Shown piece by piece: positions 44,558 through 54,007 of a stretch of 57,198 nt of DNA (position 1 is the stretch's first letter; every line of letters begins with the position of its first letter). Position numbers and translations under genes: made by a program. The stretch is from Desulfocicer vacuolatum DSM 3385 (GTDB lineage: Bacteria > Desulfobacterota > Desulfobacteria > Desulfobacterales > Desulfobacteraceae): positions 1 to 57,198 of the forward strand of contig NZ_FWXY01000025.1 in the NCBI RefSeq assembly GCF_900176365.1. Direction: 5' to 3'. The notes under the pieces were generated by a model. That model was given only the letters and a program-made list of their open reading frames with translations, was not told the origin of the DNA and searched no databases.

Positions 44558-44920
44558 ATATGAAAAAGCAGGTACTGGGTGGTGGGTACTGGGTACTGGG
44601 TACTGGGTACTGGGTGTTCACTGCAACTACTTTTTCATTGTTCGTTGTGGGCAGGTCAAATCCCAATATGGTCTGCCCATGGCAGTTTATTAGAAAATAA
44701 AACTTCTGAGCAACCTCAGCAGAGCCCCCCGAGGGGCAATAGGAACCGGCCAATCGAGCTGTCTGGCCCATTGCCCCTCGGGGGGGCGGCATAATACCAT
44801 TTGGCTCCGCGTCTACGATCCTATATTCGTTGTGTCCGCCAGGAGATGCCCGTTATATTAAAGACTTCTTTATTGTGGGCAGGGCCGGATCAAAATACGG
44901 TCCGCCCGTGGCGGTTATTG
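44558..44920 (+). repeat. Composite repeat C-A-B-A with TACTGGG tandem array
   Basis: Unit C (44558-44638) has arms ATGAAAAAG/CTTTTTCAT and contains several head-to-tail TACTGGG units. A partial unit A follows (44639-44690). Unit B (about 44725-44790) has arms CCCCCCGAGGGGCAAT and ATTGCCCCTCGGGGGG; relative to the copy at 25100, both arms changed together (GAGGGG for GATGGG), so the pairing is kept. Then come the shared tail and a shortened unit A. It fills the gap between the CGGC-type gene and hdrA. Confidence 0.87.
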
Positions 44921-44931
44921 GCGAATTAATT

Positions 44932-47352
44932 TCAGGGTTCTGCCAGTATTGCAATGGTATCCCGGATTTCTTCACCAGTGACGGTTTTTCGAATATCTTC
45001 CATGTCCGCCATGACCCTGGCAAACCTCACCCCCTCGGCAGCACTGATCCAGGAGAGCTGGAGACGCTCAGGGCGAATACCTTTTTTTGCCATTTTTTTA
45101 TGGATGCGCTCCACCCGTTTCACTGTCCATTTATTGGCATCAATGTAGTGGCAGTCTCCAATGTGGCAACCGCTCACCAGCACCACAGGGGCGCCGCTTT
45201 CAAAGGCCCGCCAGATAAAGCTTTCATCCACCCGGCCCGAGCACATGGTGCGGATGAGCCTTACATTGGAAGGATAGCTGAGCCTTGACACCCCGGCAAA
45301 GTCAGCCCCGGCATAGGAGCACCAGTTGCAGGCAAACACCACGATTTTTTCTGCGGGTCTATTTGCCAGCATGGCATCGGTCTGGGTGTTTATCTGCCGG
45401 TCGGTGAAATGGTTTAAGACAATGGCGTTATTGCGACACTCGGCTCCACAGGTGCCGCACCCGGCACAGGCAGCTGTGTTAACAACCGCCGGGATCTTTT
45501 TCTTTACATCCACGGTAATGGCATTGTAGGGGCAGACCCTGGCGCAGATGCCGCAGGCATTGCAAAGATCGGTGACCACCGAGGCTGTGATGGGTTCCGA
45601 GGCGATTTCACCCTTGTGCATGAGACGCACGGCCCGGGATGCCGCAGCTGTTCCCTGGGTAACACTCTCTTTGATATCCTTGGGACCTTCGGCACATCCT
45701 GCATAAAAGACCCCCCTTGTTGCCGCATCCACAGGTAAAAGCTTGGGATGGGCTTCAAGATAAAATCCGTCCGGGGTGAGCTGAAGTCCTAACATCTCCT
45801 GGAGTTCCCGGGTTCCCCTGGGTGCATTGATACCAAGGGCCAGCACCAGCATCTCAAGCTCGTGGAAATCCACCCGGGCCGTGGCCATGTTTTCCACGGC
45901 CACCTGCAAAGAGCCATTGGGCAACTCCTCCACAGAACCGGGAAGCCCCCGAAGGTACTTCACCCCAAGCCTGCGGCTGCGATTGTAAAGATCTTCAAAC
46001 CCTTTGCCAAAGGCCCTGATATCCATGTAAAAGACGGTTATCTCCATGTCAGGGTAATGCTCTTTAAGGATCAGGGTGCTTTTGATGGTGTTCATGCAGC
46101 AGATGTTGGAGCAGTGCTCCCCCCCCCGCCTGCGGGATCGGGATCCCACGCACTGGACAAAGCCCACACTCTTTGGCACTTTTCTGTCCAGGGGGCGCAC
46201 AAGTTCACCCTTTGTGGGACCTCCGGCATTGACAAGGCGCTCAAACTCCACACTGGTCACAACGTTTTCAAACCGGGTGTATCCATACTCGTCCATGGCT
46301 TTGGGATCATAGGGTTCCAGACCCGTTGCCACCACAATGGTGCCCACCTTTTCTGTTATCACCCCATCGGACATATTAAAATCTATGCAGTTCTTATCGC
46401 ACACGTCCATGCATTTGGAACAGCCCCGGCCCATGCATTCATCCATGTTAATGAGATAGGATGATGGCACTGCCTGGGGAAAGGGAATGTGGATGGCCTT
46501 TCTTGAGGCAAGTCCCTCGTTGAATTCATCGGGGAACACAACCGGACAGGCCACAGCACACTCCCCGCAGGAGGTACAGGCGGTTTCATCCACATACTTG
46601 GCCCGTTTTATAATCTCAACCTCAAAGTTACCCACGTATCCTGTGACCCCTGAAATCTCTGCCAGGGTGTGAAGCGTAATATTGGGATGCCGACCGGCAT
46701 CCGTCATCTTAGGACCGAGGATTCAGATGGAACAGTCCATGGTGGGAAAGGTTTTGTCCAGCCTTGCCATCATGCCGCCGATGGAACCTGTCTTTTCCAC
46801 CAGGGTTACCTGGTAATCGTTGTCAGCCAGATCAAGGGCCGCCTGGATGCCGGCAATGCCGCCGCCGATGACCAGGGTTTTCTTTTCCACAGGAACGATT
46901 TCTTCTGTCAGGGGCATTAAAAGGCGTGCCCTGTTGATGGCCATGGTGACAAGATCCAGGGCCTTTTCTGTGGCAGCCCCGGGTGTTTCCATGTGCACCC
47001 AGGAGCATTGTTCCCGGATATTGGCCATTTCCATGAGATAGGGGTTCAGGCCTGCCTGCTTCATCATGTTGCGAAAGGTTGCTTCGTGGAGGCGCGGGGA
47101 ACAGGAGGCAACCACCACACGGTCCAGGCCATGGGCATGGATATCTTCCACGATTTCCATCTGGCCCGGTTCTGAGCACGCATAGGTGATATCCCTTGCC
47201 AGGGCCACCCCCGGCAGGGTGGCAGCTTTTTCTGCCACTTTTTTGCAATCCACGGTTTTTCCAATGTTCAGACCGCATTGGCAGACATATACCCCAATGG
47301 CCGGAACAATTTCCGCTGTTGTAAAAGATCGGTTTACTACGCTGGTTTTCAT
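44932..47352 (-). CDS. hdrA: HdrA-MvhD fusion, selenoprotein (in-frame UGA = Sec210)
   Basis: 806 residues when the TGA at 46723-46725 is read as selenocysteine; the frame is continuous. The context is MDCSI-U-ILGPKM, where HdrA usually has Cys (DCxxC-type motif). The N-terminal HdrA domain has VYVCQCGLNIGKTV and VVASCSPRLHEATFRN. FAD binding is at VIGGGIAGIQAALDLADN. Fe-S motifs are CTSCGECAVACP, CNACGICARVCP and CAGCGTCGAECR. The C-terminal MvhD-like part has CNWCSYAGADFAGVSRL and CHIGDCHY. HdrA is the flavin subunit that splits electrons in Hdr complexes. It is the last gene of the kor-hdr set. Confidence 0.92.
46685..46725 (-). promoter_or_regulatory. UGA codon and bacterial SECIS-like hairpin in hdrA
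   Basis: TGA at 46723-46725, 20 bases, then GGATGCC-GGTC-GGCATCC (46702 down to 46685): a perfect 7-bp stem with a 4-base loop starting with G, 27 bases after the TGA. This meets the known rules for bacterial SECIS elements. Confidence 0.87.
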
Positions 47353-47373
47353 TGATCCTGCTTCCTTTTTATA

Positions 47374-49005
47374 TTATTCCCAGCGGACGTGGTCGGCAAT
47401 GACGCTGGTTAAGTCCACTAATTCCATTTTCAGTTTATCCCCGGAAAAGGGATCTTCCATGGCACATCCCAGATGAATTCTGCATTTGCCGCAGGAGGTG
47501 AGCATCACATCACTTTGGGTGTTTCTGCCCTGGGTCAGCCGTTTTACCTGAAGCGCCTTACTGAATGCGTCACACCCGATCCAGGCGCTGTTGCCACAGC
47601 ATAATGCTGTACTCCCATTGTTCTGCATCTCCACAAAGTTGCCGTTGGAAAAACGCCGGATCAATTTTCGCGGCAGATCCCGTACATCTTCCAGGGAGTT
47701 TAACCGGCATGAATCCTGGTAGGTAAATGTGATATCCGGGTTTTCAATGGTGACGGCCCCCCGCTCCAGTTCTGTATCCAGAAATTCGTAAAGATGGGTC
47801 ACCTTGAAGTTGAGCTCAATGCCGTTCTCTTTGTAGGTCTGGGCAAATGTTTTGTAGCATTCAGGACAGGCCGTTATCATCTCTTCAATGCCAAGGGAAT
47901 TTAAATAATCACAATTTAGCTTGGCAATATTAATGAAATTTTGTCGATCTCCGGACCAGAGAAGATCGTGGCCGCAGCATCGCTCATTTTCAAGGATACG
48001 GGGGGTGACATCAAAAAAGTTTAACAGGCGCAAGGCATCATTGAGAACGTTGGCATTTTTAACCTGCTGGTGATTTCTGAAAAACAGGTCAAAATAGGGA
48101 GCACATCCTCCATAAAAAAGCGTTTTGCTCTCTGGGTCTGTTTTAATGGCAGAGGGAAGATCTTTCCATCGTTTCTGCCGGAGACCGGGGCTTGCCATGG
48201 AGCGCATAAGGGAGTGGAAAAAACCGCCATGGGTCTGGTGGCTCTCTTTGCGTTTAAAAAGTACACTTCTCAGATCCTGAATCAAAAGGGGAAAATTCAC
48301 CTCGGAGGGGCATCGTTCATAACAGGTGCCGCAGGTGAGACAGGACCATATATTGTTTTTAACATTTTCAGAATCCACCTCACCTGCGATGAGACTGCCC
48401 ACCAGGGTCCGGGGGGAAAAATCCTTGCCGCACAGGGCAAGTGGGCATGAAGATGTGCACTTGCCGCAATCCTGGCAGGCATAGGCATCGTGTTTTTCAA
48501 TGATTTTCCGGATGGTCTCAGCGGTGGTGGCCGGGGCCATGGCAAGGAGCTCCTGCCCGGATTCGGTAAAGGATTCTTCAGGAAAGTCACCTTTGGACGT
48601 GGCACTGACAATGGGGCTTTTTCCCAGGGCTTTTATATCTGCAACAAAATCTGACAGAAACTCCTTTAAGGGATCAACATCATCGGGCAGAAAAGTGGCC
48701 AGTCGCAATCTCTCCCTGCCAAGGCCCAGCACCTCTATGATTTCCCTTGTATCTTCGGTGTTTTTAATGGCATTGTATGTGCCACTGCCATAGCGACAGG
48801 CCCCCGGGGCACACCCTGCCAGGGCCACCCCGTCGGCTCCCATCTCAAAGGCCTTGAACAACAGTGCCTTGCTGATCCTGCCTGTGCAGGGAATACGAAT
48901 CATCTTGATCTCTCCGGGAATTTTATACCCATCTTCCTGGAGGGCCTGGAACGCCCCGTGGGGGCCCCAGTTGCATAAAAATAATACTATTTTATAATTT
49001 TCCAT
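47374..49005 (-). CDS. MvhD-HdrC-HdrB fusion electron-transfer protein
   Basis: 543 residues from the ATG at 49005 (an upstream start adds an unconvincing basic stretch). Residues 1-130 are MvhD-like (FLCNWGPHGAFQ, IPCTGRISKALLFKAFEMGA, GCAPGACRYGSG). Next comes an HdrC-like part with CQDCGKCTSSCP and CLTCGTCYERCP. The HdrB-like C-terminal part has two CCG-type motifs, one around NERCCGHDLL and CPEC, the other around QDSC, LCCGNSAW and CGKC, the expected ligands of noncubane [4Fe-4S] clusters. These steps are normally on three polypeptides. It starts 21 bp before hdrA and is probably its reductase partner. Confidence 0.88.
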   Translation of the reverse strand: MENYKIVLFLCNWGPHGAFQALQEDGYKIPGEIKMIRIPCTGRISKALLFKAFEMGADGVALAGCAPGACRYGSGTYNAIKNTEDTREIIEVLGLGRERLRLATFLPDDVDPLKEFLSDFVADIKALGKSPIVSATSKGDFPEESFTESGQELLAMAPATTAETIRKIIEKHDAYACQDCGKCTSSCPLALCGKDFSPRTLVGSLIAGEVDSENVKNNIWSCLTCGTCYERCPSEVNFPLLIQDLRSVLFKRKESHQTHGGFFHSLMRSMASPGLRQKRWKDLPSAIKTDPESKTLFYGGCAPYFDLFFRNHQQVKNANVLNDALRLLNFFDVTPRILENERCCGHDLLWSGDRQNFINIAKLNCDYLNSLGIEEMITACPECYKTFAQTYKENGIELNFKVTHLYEFLDTELERGAVTIENPDITFTYQDSCRLNSLEDVRDLPRKLIRRFSNGNFVEMQNNGSTALCCGNSAWIGCDAFSKALQVKRLTQGRNTQSDVMLTSCGKCRIHLGCAMEDPFSGDKLKMELVDLTSVIADHVRWE

Positions 49006-49091
49006 GGGTCTTGTACCGCAACCTTTAATTTTTAACCGAGAAGTCCCCTTGCACATCGTTGATGTGGCGGGGGGACGGCATAATGCCGTTT

Positions 49092-49147
49092 TCTATATTC
49101 GTTGTGGGCAGGCCAGGTAGCGAATACGGTCTGCCCGTGGCTATTAT
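49092..49147 (+). repeat. Truncated unit A repeat inside the kor-hdr gene set
   Basis: TATATTCGTTGTGGGCAGG through GGTCTGCCCGTGGCTATTATA. It occupies the 138-bp space between two hdr genes and reaches the stop codon of the upstream one, so it must be transcribed with the operon. Confidence 0.7.
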
Positions 49148-52100
49148 AAGAGCATCTCCTCCAATGAGCGTTCCAGAAACACCTGGTCCCGGTAAGGGCT
49201 GTCTGCTGCATTGGTGGGACACACAGAAATACAATTGCCGCACCCCTTGCAAAACGCCTCGTCCACAGACGCGGCCCATCCACCCACACCATTGGGACTC
49301 AGGGTCACTGCCTGGTAGGCGCACTCTGCCACACATCGACCACACCCCCGGCACTTGTCCGCATCCACCACCACTGTGAACCCCTTGCTCTTGCGGGGTC
49401 CCCTTGGCATGATGGCTGCTGCCAGTACAGCGGCCGAAGCGCCCTTTTGTCTGTTGGACACACTTATATTGGAAGGGTCGGCAAGAAATATTCCCGGAAT
49501 GGAGGTCATGCCCGGTAAAATATAGGGGCGGCCCACTTTATCCTTTTCCTGCATGGCGGAAGACACGGTTCTGTAAGCAAGTTTCTGCTGGTGGAGATAT
49601 TTTATCTGCCGCCGTGACCGTTCTCCCATTATTACGGTGCCGGCATTGAACTCCTGGCGTTCTCCGTCTATGTCCACATTGATCTGAAAATTGCCCAGGG
49701 TGCCGGTCATATCCCGCACAGACGATCCCTTAAAACAGAAAATGTTTTCATGGGATACCACCGTTTCCAGGGGCTTGTCCGTGCCACCGAACATCACCAC
49801 ATCTGTACCGGTTTCGGCAAGCATCATGGCACTTGTCACAGATGCTTCGGAATCTCCGATAACCGCTGTGGTAAAGTTGTAATTTCGCATGGGAGAGGCA
49901 AAGGGCCTGAGCTGTTCTGCCCTGCCGATGGAGCGGGTAATAAGACCTTTTAATCGCTCAACAGCAAGGTCTCTGTCCTTTTCTAACAAAGAAAGGGCCT
50001 CCCCCCGGATATTGCAGGTCTCCACCATGGATCTGCCAATGCCGGTGCCGGTGAAAAGTCCGTGTTTAAGGCGGCTTCTCTGGTCTGTACATGCGCTGCA
50101 CACAAAGTTTAAGGGACAGCAGACACAGGAGGCAAGGACAATGCGGCTAAGGGATTTTGTACGCACTGTTTTTAAAATTTGAGAGATTCCCTCCGGGGTA
50201 CAGGCGGACATCATGGTGGTGGAGTGAACCACAGATTCGTGGTTGAGCAATGAATCCACAAATTGATCCATGGCGCCGTCCCAGCCAAGGGAGTCGTTAC
50301 ATCGACACACAAACACCCCGGTTCTTGCAATCCCCGGGGAAAAAGCGGCGGTGGGGGCAGCATGGGCAACCCCACTGCCCTTTCTGGACCAGGAGCCGTT
50401 TTTAAGAAGAATCATGGCCTGGGCTGCGGCGGCAAATCCCCGCATCATCATGGCATGGACATCGGGGTGGGAGGACTTGGGACCATAGGCCCGGATGATG
50501 TCGTCTCCCTTTACGGCAGGTGCCATGGAAGGATCAGCCAGAATCACCACGCCGGCATGGACGGCAAATTCTTCCTCCGCTTCCCTGTGGTCAATGGCTT
50601 TGATGGCATTGCACACATCAACACACTCCATGCATTCGGAGCAGACCCCGCACTGCAGGCAGCGGGCCGCCTCGGTCACCACCTGATCCCTGGAAAGCCC
50701 CAGGGCCACCTCGTCGTATCCCTTTATCCGTTGGGCCGGGTCTTGTTCCGGCATCACAGCCCTTGGCATCACAGAAAGGGTATCGCAAAGGTCAGGAAAA
50801 TCCCGTTGGGAGACCCGTTGGGTGTTCCCATCAAGCCCCAGCTGATAAAGGTCGTTCAGGGCCTGCCTGGCTGTGGATTTTCCCTGGGCCATGGCATGGA
50901 CCACTGTGGCTGTGCCCCCGGTGGCATCACCGGCCACATAAATATGGCTCTTTTCCGCTCCGTTGTTCCGGGGTTCCAGATAGGCGCTGGCATTTACGTT
51001 AAACTCCCCGGCCTTACTTAATTTTTTGTAGGCACCTGTTTGCCCGATGGCCACCAGCACAAGGTCTGCTGCCATGGTAAACGGTTCTGAATCTTCAATG
51101 ATTTCCGGCCAGGCAATGCCGTTGTCAACGGGTTTGCCCGGGCGTGTGGCTTTACACATCACACCGGTTACCCTGCCGTTGTCTCCAAGAAATTGTACCA
51201 CCTGGCTTTGGTCCCGGATGGCGATTCCCTCTTCCAGGGCTTCTCTTATTTCATCATGATCTGCGGGAATATTGTCTTTTTCAAACCAGGACACCATGGT
51301 CACCCGGGAGCCGGTCCTTGACACCACCCGGGCAAGGTCAAAGGCCGCATTGCCGTCCCCGATGACAATCACATTTTGGGGCAGATCATGCTCTTTTTTG
51401 GCATGGAAGTCCGTGAGAAAGGAGATACAACCCCGGACCCCTTTGAGGTTCTCTCCCGGTACCCCAAGTTTTCTGTCACACCAGGAGCCCGTGGCCAGGA
51501 TAATGGCATCATACTCTTTTTTAAGCCCGGTGAGATCTGATTCAAGGTCCATGGGGCGGGAGGTTCTTATCTCCACACCGGACGCTTTTATATGGGCAAG
51601 TTCCCTTTTAAGGATTTTTCCGGGAAGGCGGTGGGGGCCGATGCCGTAGCGGAGCAGACCGCCTGCTTCCGGTTGCTCCTCAAAAATAACAGCCCGGCAT
51701 CCATGGGATACAAGTTCATGGGCCGCAGCAAGTCCCGCCGGGCCAGACCCGATCACTGCGATTTTTCTGCCCTCCACAAAAACAGGGGCGGGTTTGTGTG
51801 ATGTTTCACGGTCATCCTCAACATCGGCCACAAATCGTTTGATGGCCCGGATGGACAGGGGCTCATCCACCTGGGTGCGCCGGCACTCATCTTCACAGGG
51901 ATGGGTGCAGATACGTCCACAGATACCCGGCAGGATATTTTCTCTTCGGATGAGGTCAAGGGCCTTTTGAAACCGGCCCCGGCCTGCCAGGGCCACATAG
52001 CCCTGGACATTGACGCCCAGGGGACATCCGGTGCTGCACAGGGGTGTTTTTCTTTTGTCAATGATGGCCCGGCCGGGAAGACTTCTGCGGCTTATAACGG

Positions 52101-52497
52101 TTACAGGTTTGGTGCCGTCCTCCAGGGTTACGGGACAGGTTTCCACACAGCGTCCGCACAGGGTGCAGGTGTCCGTATCCACAAAGGTCTGCTCTTTTAC
52201 CACGGAAATCTTAAATCCCTGCATGTTGTGCTTGATGCTGTTCACCCTTGCCGGAAGAATGCAGGATATGTCCGGATTTCTCATGAGGCGGATGAGTCCC
52301 GGCCTGTGGGCGTGGTTAAAAGGGACCCCGGACTTGAGGGTAAAGCCCGGGTCTGCAAGTTTTTTATCCATGTCCGGGTCACAATCCACCAGGGTAACGG
52401 GAATATCAAGTTCCCCCAGTTTGTTTGCCGCCAAAATGCCCGACGGCGTGGCCCCAATGACCATTACCCTGCGGAGACGATCTTTCTTACGCTTCAT
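49144..52497 (-). CDS. NfnB/GltD-like NAD(P)H module fused to an HdrA-like flavoprotein with ferredoxin domain
   Basis: 1117 residues from the ATG at 52497, chosen for its AGGAG site; it overlaps korC by 11 bp. In order: an FAD-type start VMVIGATPSGILAANKLGEL with CTLCGRCVETCP; a GltD/NfnB-like module with CGRICTHPCEDEC, FAD motif VIGSGPAGLAAAHELV and NADPH motif VIGDGNAAFDLARVV; CLQCGVCSECMECVDVC; an HdrA-like region (GVFVCRCNDSLGW; IVLASCVCCPLNF); and a C-terminal ferredoxin (CRGCGRCVAECA, CKGCGNCISVCP). It may exchange electrons between NAD(P)H, ferredoxin and the Hdr partners. Substrate and direction are inferred. Confidence 0.85.
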   Translation of the reverse strand: MKRKKDRLRRVMVIGATPSGILAANKLGELDIPVTLVDCDPDMDKKLADPGFTLKSGVPFNHAHRPGLIRLMRNPDISCILPARVNSIKHNMQGFKISVVKEQTFVDTDTCTLCGRCVETCPVTLEDGTKPVTVISRRSLPGRAIIDKRKTPLCSTGCPLGVNVQGYVALAGRGRFQKALDLIRRENILPGICGRICTHPCEDECRRTQVDEPLSIRAIKRFVADVEDDRETSHKPAPVFVEGRKIAVIGSGPAGLAAAHELVSHGCRAVIFEEQPEAGGLLRYGIGPHRLPGKILKRELAHIKASGVEIRTSRPMDLESDLTGLKKEYDAIILATGSWCDRKLGVPGENLKGVRGCISFLTDFHAKKEHDLPQNVIVIGDGNAAFDLARVVSRTGSRVTMVSWFEKDNIPADHDEIREALEEGIAIRDQSQVVQFLGDNGRVTGVMCKATRPGKPVDNGIAWPEIIEDSEPFTMAADLVLVAIGQTGAYKKLSKAGEFNVNASAYLEPRNNGAEKSHIYVAGDATGGTATVVHAMAQGKSTARQALNDLYQLGLDGNTQRVSQRDFPDLCDTLSVMPRAVMPEQDPAQRIKGYDEVALGLSRDQVVTEAARCLQCGVCSECMECVDVCNAIKAIDHREAEEEFAVHAGVVILADPSMAPAVKGDDIIRAYGPKSSHPDVHAMMMRGFAAAAQAMILLKNGSWSRKGSGVAHAAPTAAFSPGIARTGVFVCRCNDSLGWDGAMDQFVDSLLNHESVVHSTTMMSACTPEGISQILKTVRTKSLSRIVLASCVCCPLNFVCSACTDQRSRLKHGLFTGTGIGRSMVETCNIRGEALSLLEKDRDLAVERLKGLITRSIGRAEQLRPFASPMRNYNFTTAVIGDSEASVTSAMMLAETGTDVVMFGGTDKPLETVVSHENIFCFKGSSVRDMTGTLGNFQINVDIDGERQEFNAGTVIMGERSRRQIKYLHQQKLAYRTVSSAMQEKDKVGRPYILPGMTSIPGIFLADPSNISVSNRQKGASAAVLAAAIMPRGPRKSKGFTVVVDADKCRGCGRCVAECAYQAVTLSPNGVGGWAASVDEAFCKGCGNCISVCPTNAADSPYRDQVFLERSLEEMLL

Positions 52498-53083
52498 TTT
52501 TTGCTCCTGTCTGGCCACCGGCCCTTTTTTCAAGTCCCTTGAGTTTGGACAGGCCATAATCAAATCCCAGGTTAAAGGCCTTGGTGTTCATTTTTTCTGT
52601 GCCCTTGGGAACCGAGGATGTAACGGCAAAAAGGGCTGCCTCCTTGGTTACAAGGTTGGTAACTGCCGTTGTAAACCCCACCATGATGATATTTGCCATC
52701 ATTTTTCTGCCCAGTTCCTCTGCCATGCGGGTGGCAGGTATGGCAAAGCACAGCCTGTCATCCTGGGGAATCACAAGATCTTTGTCCGTGAGGAGAAAGC
52801 CCCCGGGCTTCAGAGATCGGTAATATTTTTCATAGGCGGATTGGGACATGCATGCCAGGATATCAGGGGTTGTAATATAGGGATATTGAATGATGGTATT
52901 GGAGATTACCACCTGGGCACAGCAGGCCCCCCCCCTGGATTCCGGGCCATAGGACTGGACAAGGGTGCTCTCTTTGTCGTCCCTTAGGGCAGCAGCCATG
53001 CCGATGATGCGCCCGGCAAGGATGATGCCCTGGCCGCCAAACCCCGTTACAATGATCTCCTGTTTCTCTTTTTTATCAGACAT
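52487..53083 (-). CDS. korC: 2-oxoacid:ferredoxin oxidoreductase, gamma subunit
   Basis: 198 residues. The gamma-subunit signature is IIVTGFGGQGIILAGRIIG near the N-terminus and SYGPESRGGACCAQVVIS after it; SLKPGGFLLTDKDLV follows. The subunit helps bind CoA in KOR/VOR-type enzymes. It overlaps the following fusion gene by 11 bp and lies 70 bp after korB. Subunit order D-A-B-C is that of 2-oxoglutarate or 2-ketoisovalerate enzymes. Confidence 0.9.
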   Translation of the reverse strand: MSDKKEKQEIIVTGFGGQGIILAGRIIGMAAALRDDKESTLVQSYGPESRGGACCAQVVISNTIIQYPYITTPDILACMSQSAYEKYYRSLKPGGFLLTDKDLVIPQDDRLCFAIPATRMAEELGRKMMANIIMVGFTTAVTNLVTKEAALFAVTSSVPKGTEKMNTKAFNLGFDYGLSKLKGLEKRAGGQTGAKNEA

Positions 53084-53153
53084 ATGGTTTAACCCGTAAA
53101 AAGTTTGTTTTCAATGTTGATTGCCATTGTTTTTGCTGACAGGTTCGGCTTGA

Positions 53154-54005
53154 TCACGATTTTGTGGATGTTTCATGGTAAAGTCGATGGTATTGCTCAT
53201 CATGGGATGGTTTTTCAATATCCACAAATTTACCCAAAATCACCTTTTGTTTAAAATCAATGCCCAGCTCGCCGGGGTCGGCATTGTTTTTTATGATGGT
53301 GTTGGCGTGATACTCCCTTAATGTGTCCAGGGGTTTTTGTTTATTGCGCCGACCATAGTTGATGGGGCAGGGGGACAGGGCCTCCACAAAGGAGAAGCCC
53401 TTGTGGTTGATGGCCTCTTCAATGCTGTCTGCAAGATCCCTTGAGTGGAGCATGGTCCATCTTGCCACATAGGTGGCACCTGCGGCATAGGCAAGCAATG
53501 GAAGATTAAAGGGAGATTCCGGGTTTCCTCCCATGGAGGTGGAGGACTTTGCCTCGTGGGGGGTTGTGGCCGCAGCTTGCCCCCCGGTCATGCCGTAAAT
53601 AAAATTATTGACGCAGATCACGGTGATGTCCATGTTTCGCCGGGCCGCATGGATAAAATGGTTGCCGCCAATGGCAAAGAGATCGCCATCTCCGGAAAAG
53701 ACAATGACATTGGTTTCCGGTCTTGCCATTTTGATGCCCGTGGCAAAGGGGATGGCCCTGCCGTGGGTGGTGTGAAAACTGTCGATATTTATATAACCGG
53801 CCCCCCTTCCGGAGCAGCCAATGCCTGAAACCATGGCAAAATCATCGTAATTGATCCCTGTGTTTTTCATGGCCGTGAGACAGGCCGTAAAAACAGAACC
53901 GGTACCGCAACCGGAACACCATATGTGGGGAATCCTTTCCATGCGAACCAGGTCTTCCAGGGGATGGGGGACGGGAACTTCTTTTTTAACTGCTGGACTG
54001 CCCAT
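53154..54005 (-). CDS. korB: 2-oxoacid:ferredoxin oxidoreductase, beta (TPP) subunit
   Basis: 283 residues from the ATG at 54005, just 2 bp after the korA stop; a longer start would run into korA in another frame. TPP-binding motif: VFSGDGDLFAIGGNHFIHAA followed by NNFIYGMTGGQAAATTP. The cluster-type Cys pair near the start is IWCSGCGTGSV. The subunit binds thiamine diphosphate and a [4Fe-4S] cluster and catalyses oxidative decarboxylation of a 2-oxoacid to acyl-CoA with ferredoxin. 2-oxoglutarate is the most usual substrate for this set. Confidence 0.92.
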   Translation of the reverse strand: MGSPAVKKEVPVPHPLEDLVRMERIPHIWCSGCGTGSVFTACLTAMKNTGINYDDFAMVSGIGCSGRGAGYINIDSFHTTHGRAIPFATGIKMARPETNVIVFSGDGDLFAIGGNHFIHAARRNMDITVICVNNFIYGMTGGQAAATTPHEAKSSTSMGGNPESPFNLPLLAYAAGATYVARWTMLHSRDLADSIEEAINHKGFSFVEALSPCPINYGRRNKQKPLDTLREYHANTIIKNNADPGELGIDFKQKVILGKFVDIEKPSHDEQYHRLYHETSTKS

Positions 54006-54007
54006 GG

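Noticed and set aside
46708-46725. hdrA split into two genes
   Set aside because: Only five codons separate the apparent ORFs in the same frame, and the joined protein matches HdrA through the UGA.
50263-51021. 252-residue plus-strand ORF opposite the 1117-residue flavoprotein gene
   Set aside because: Antisense shadow in a GC-rich gene; Gly/His-rich composition and no domain.
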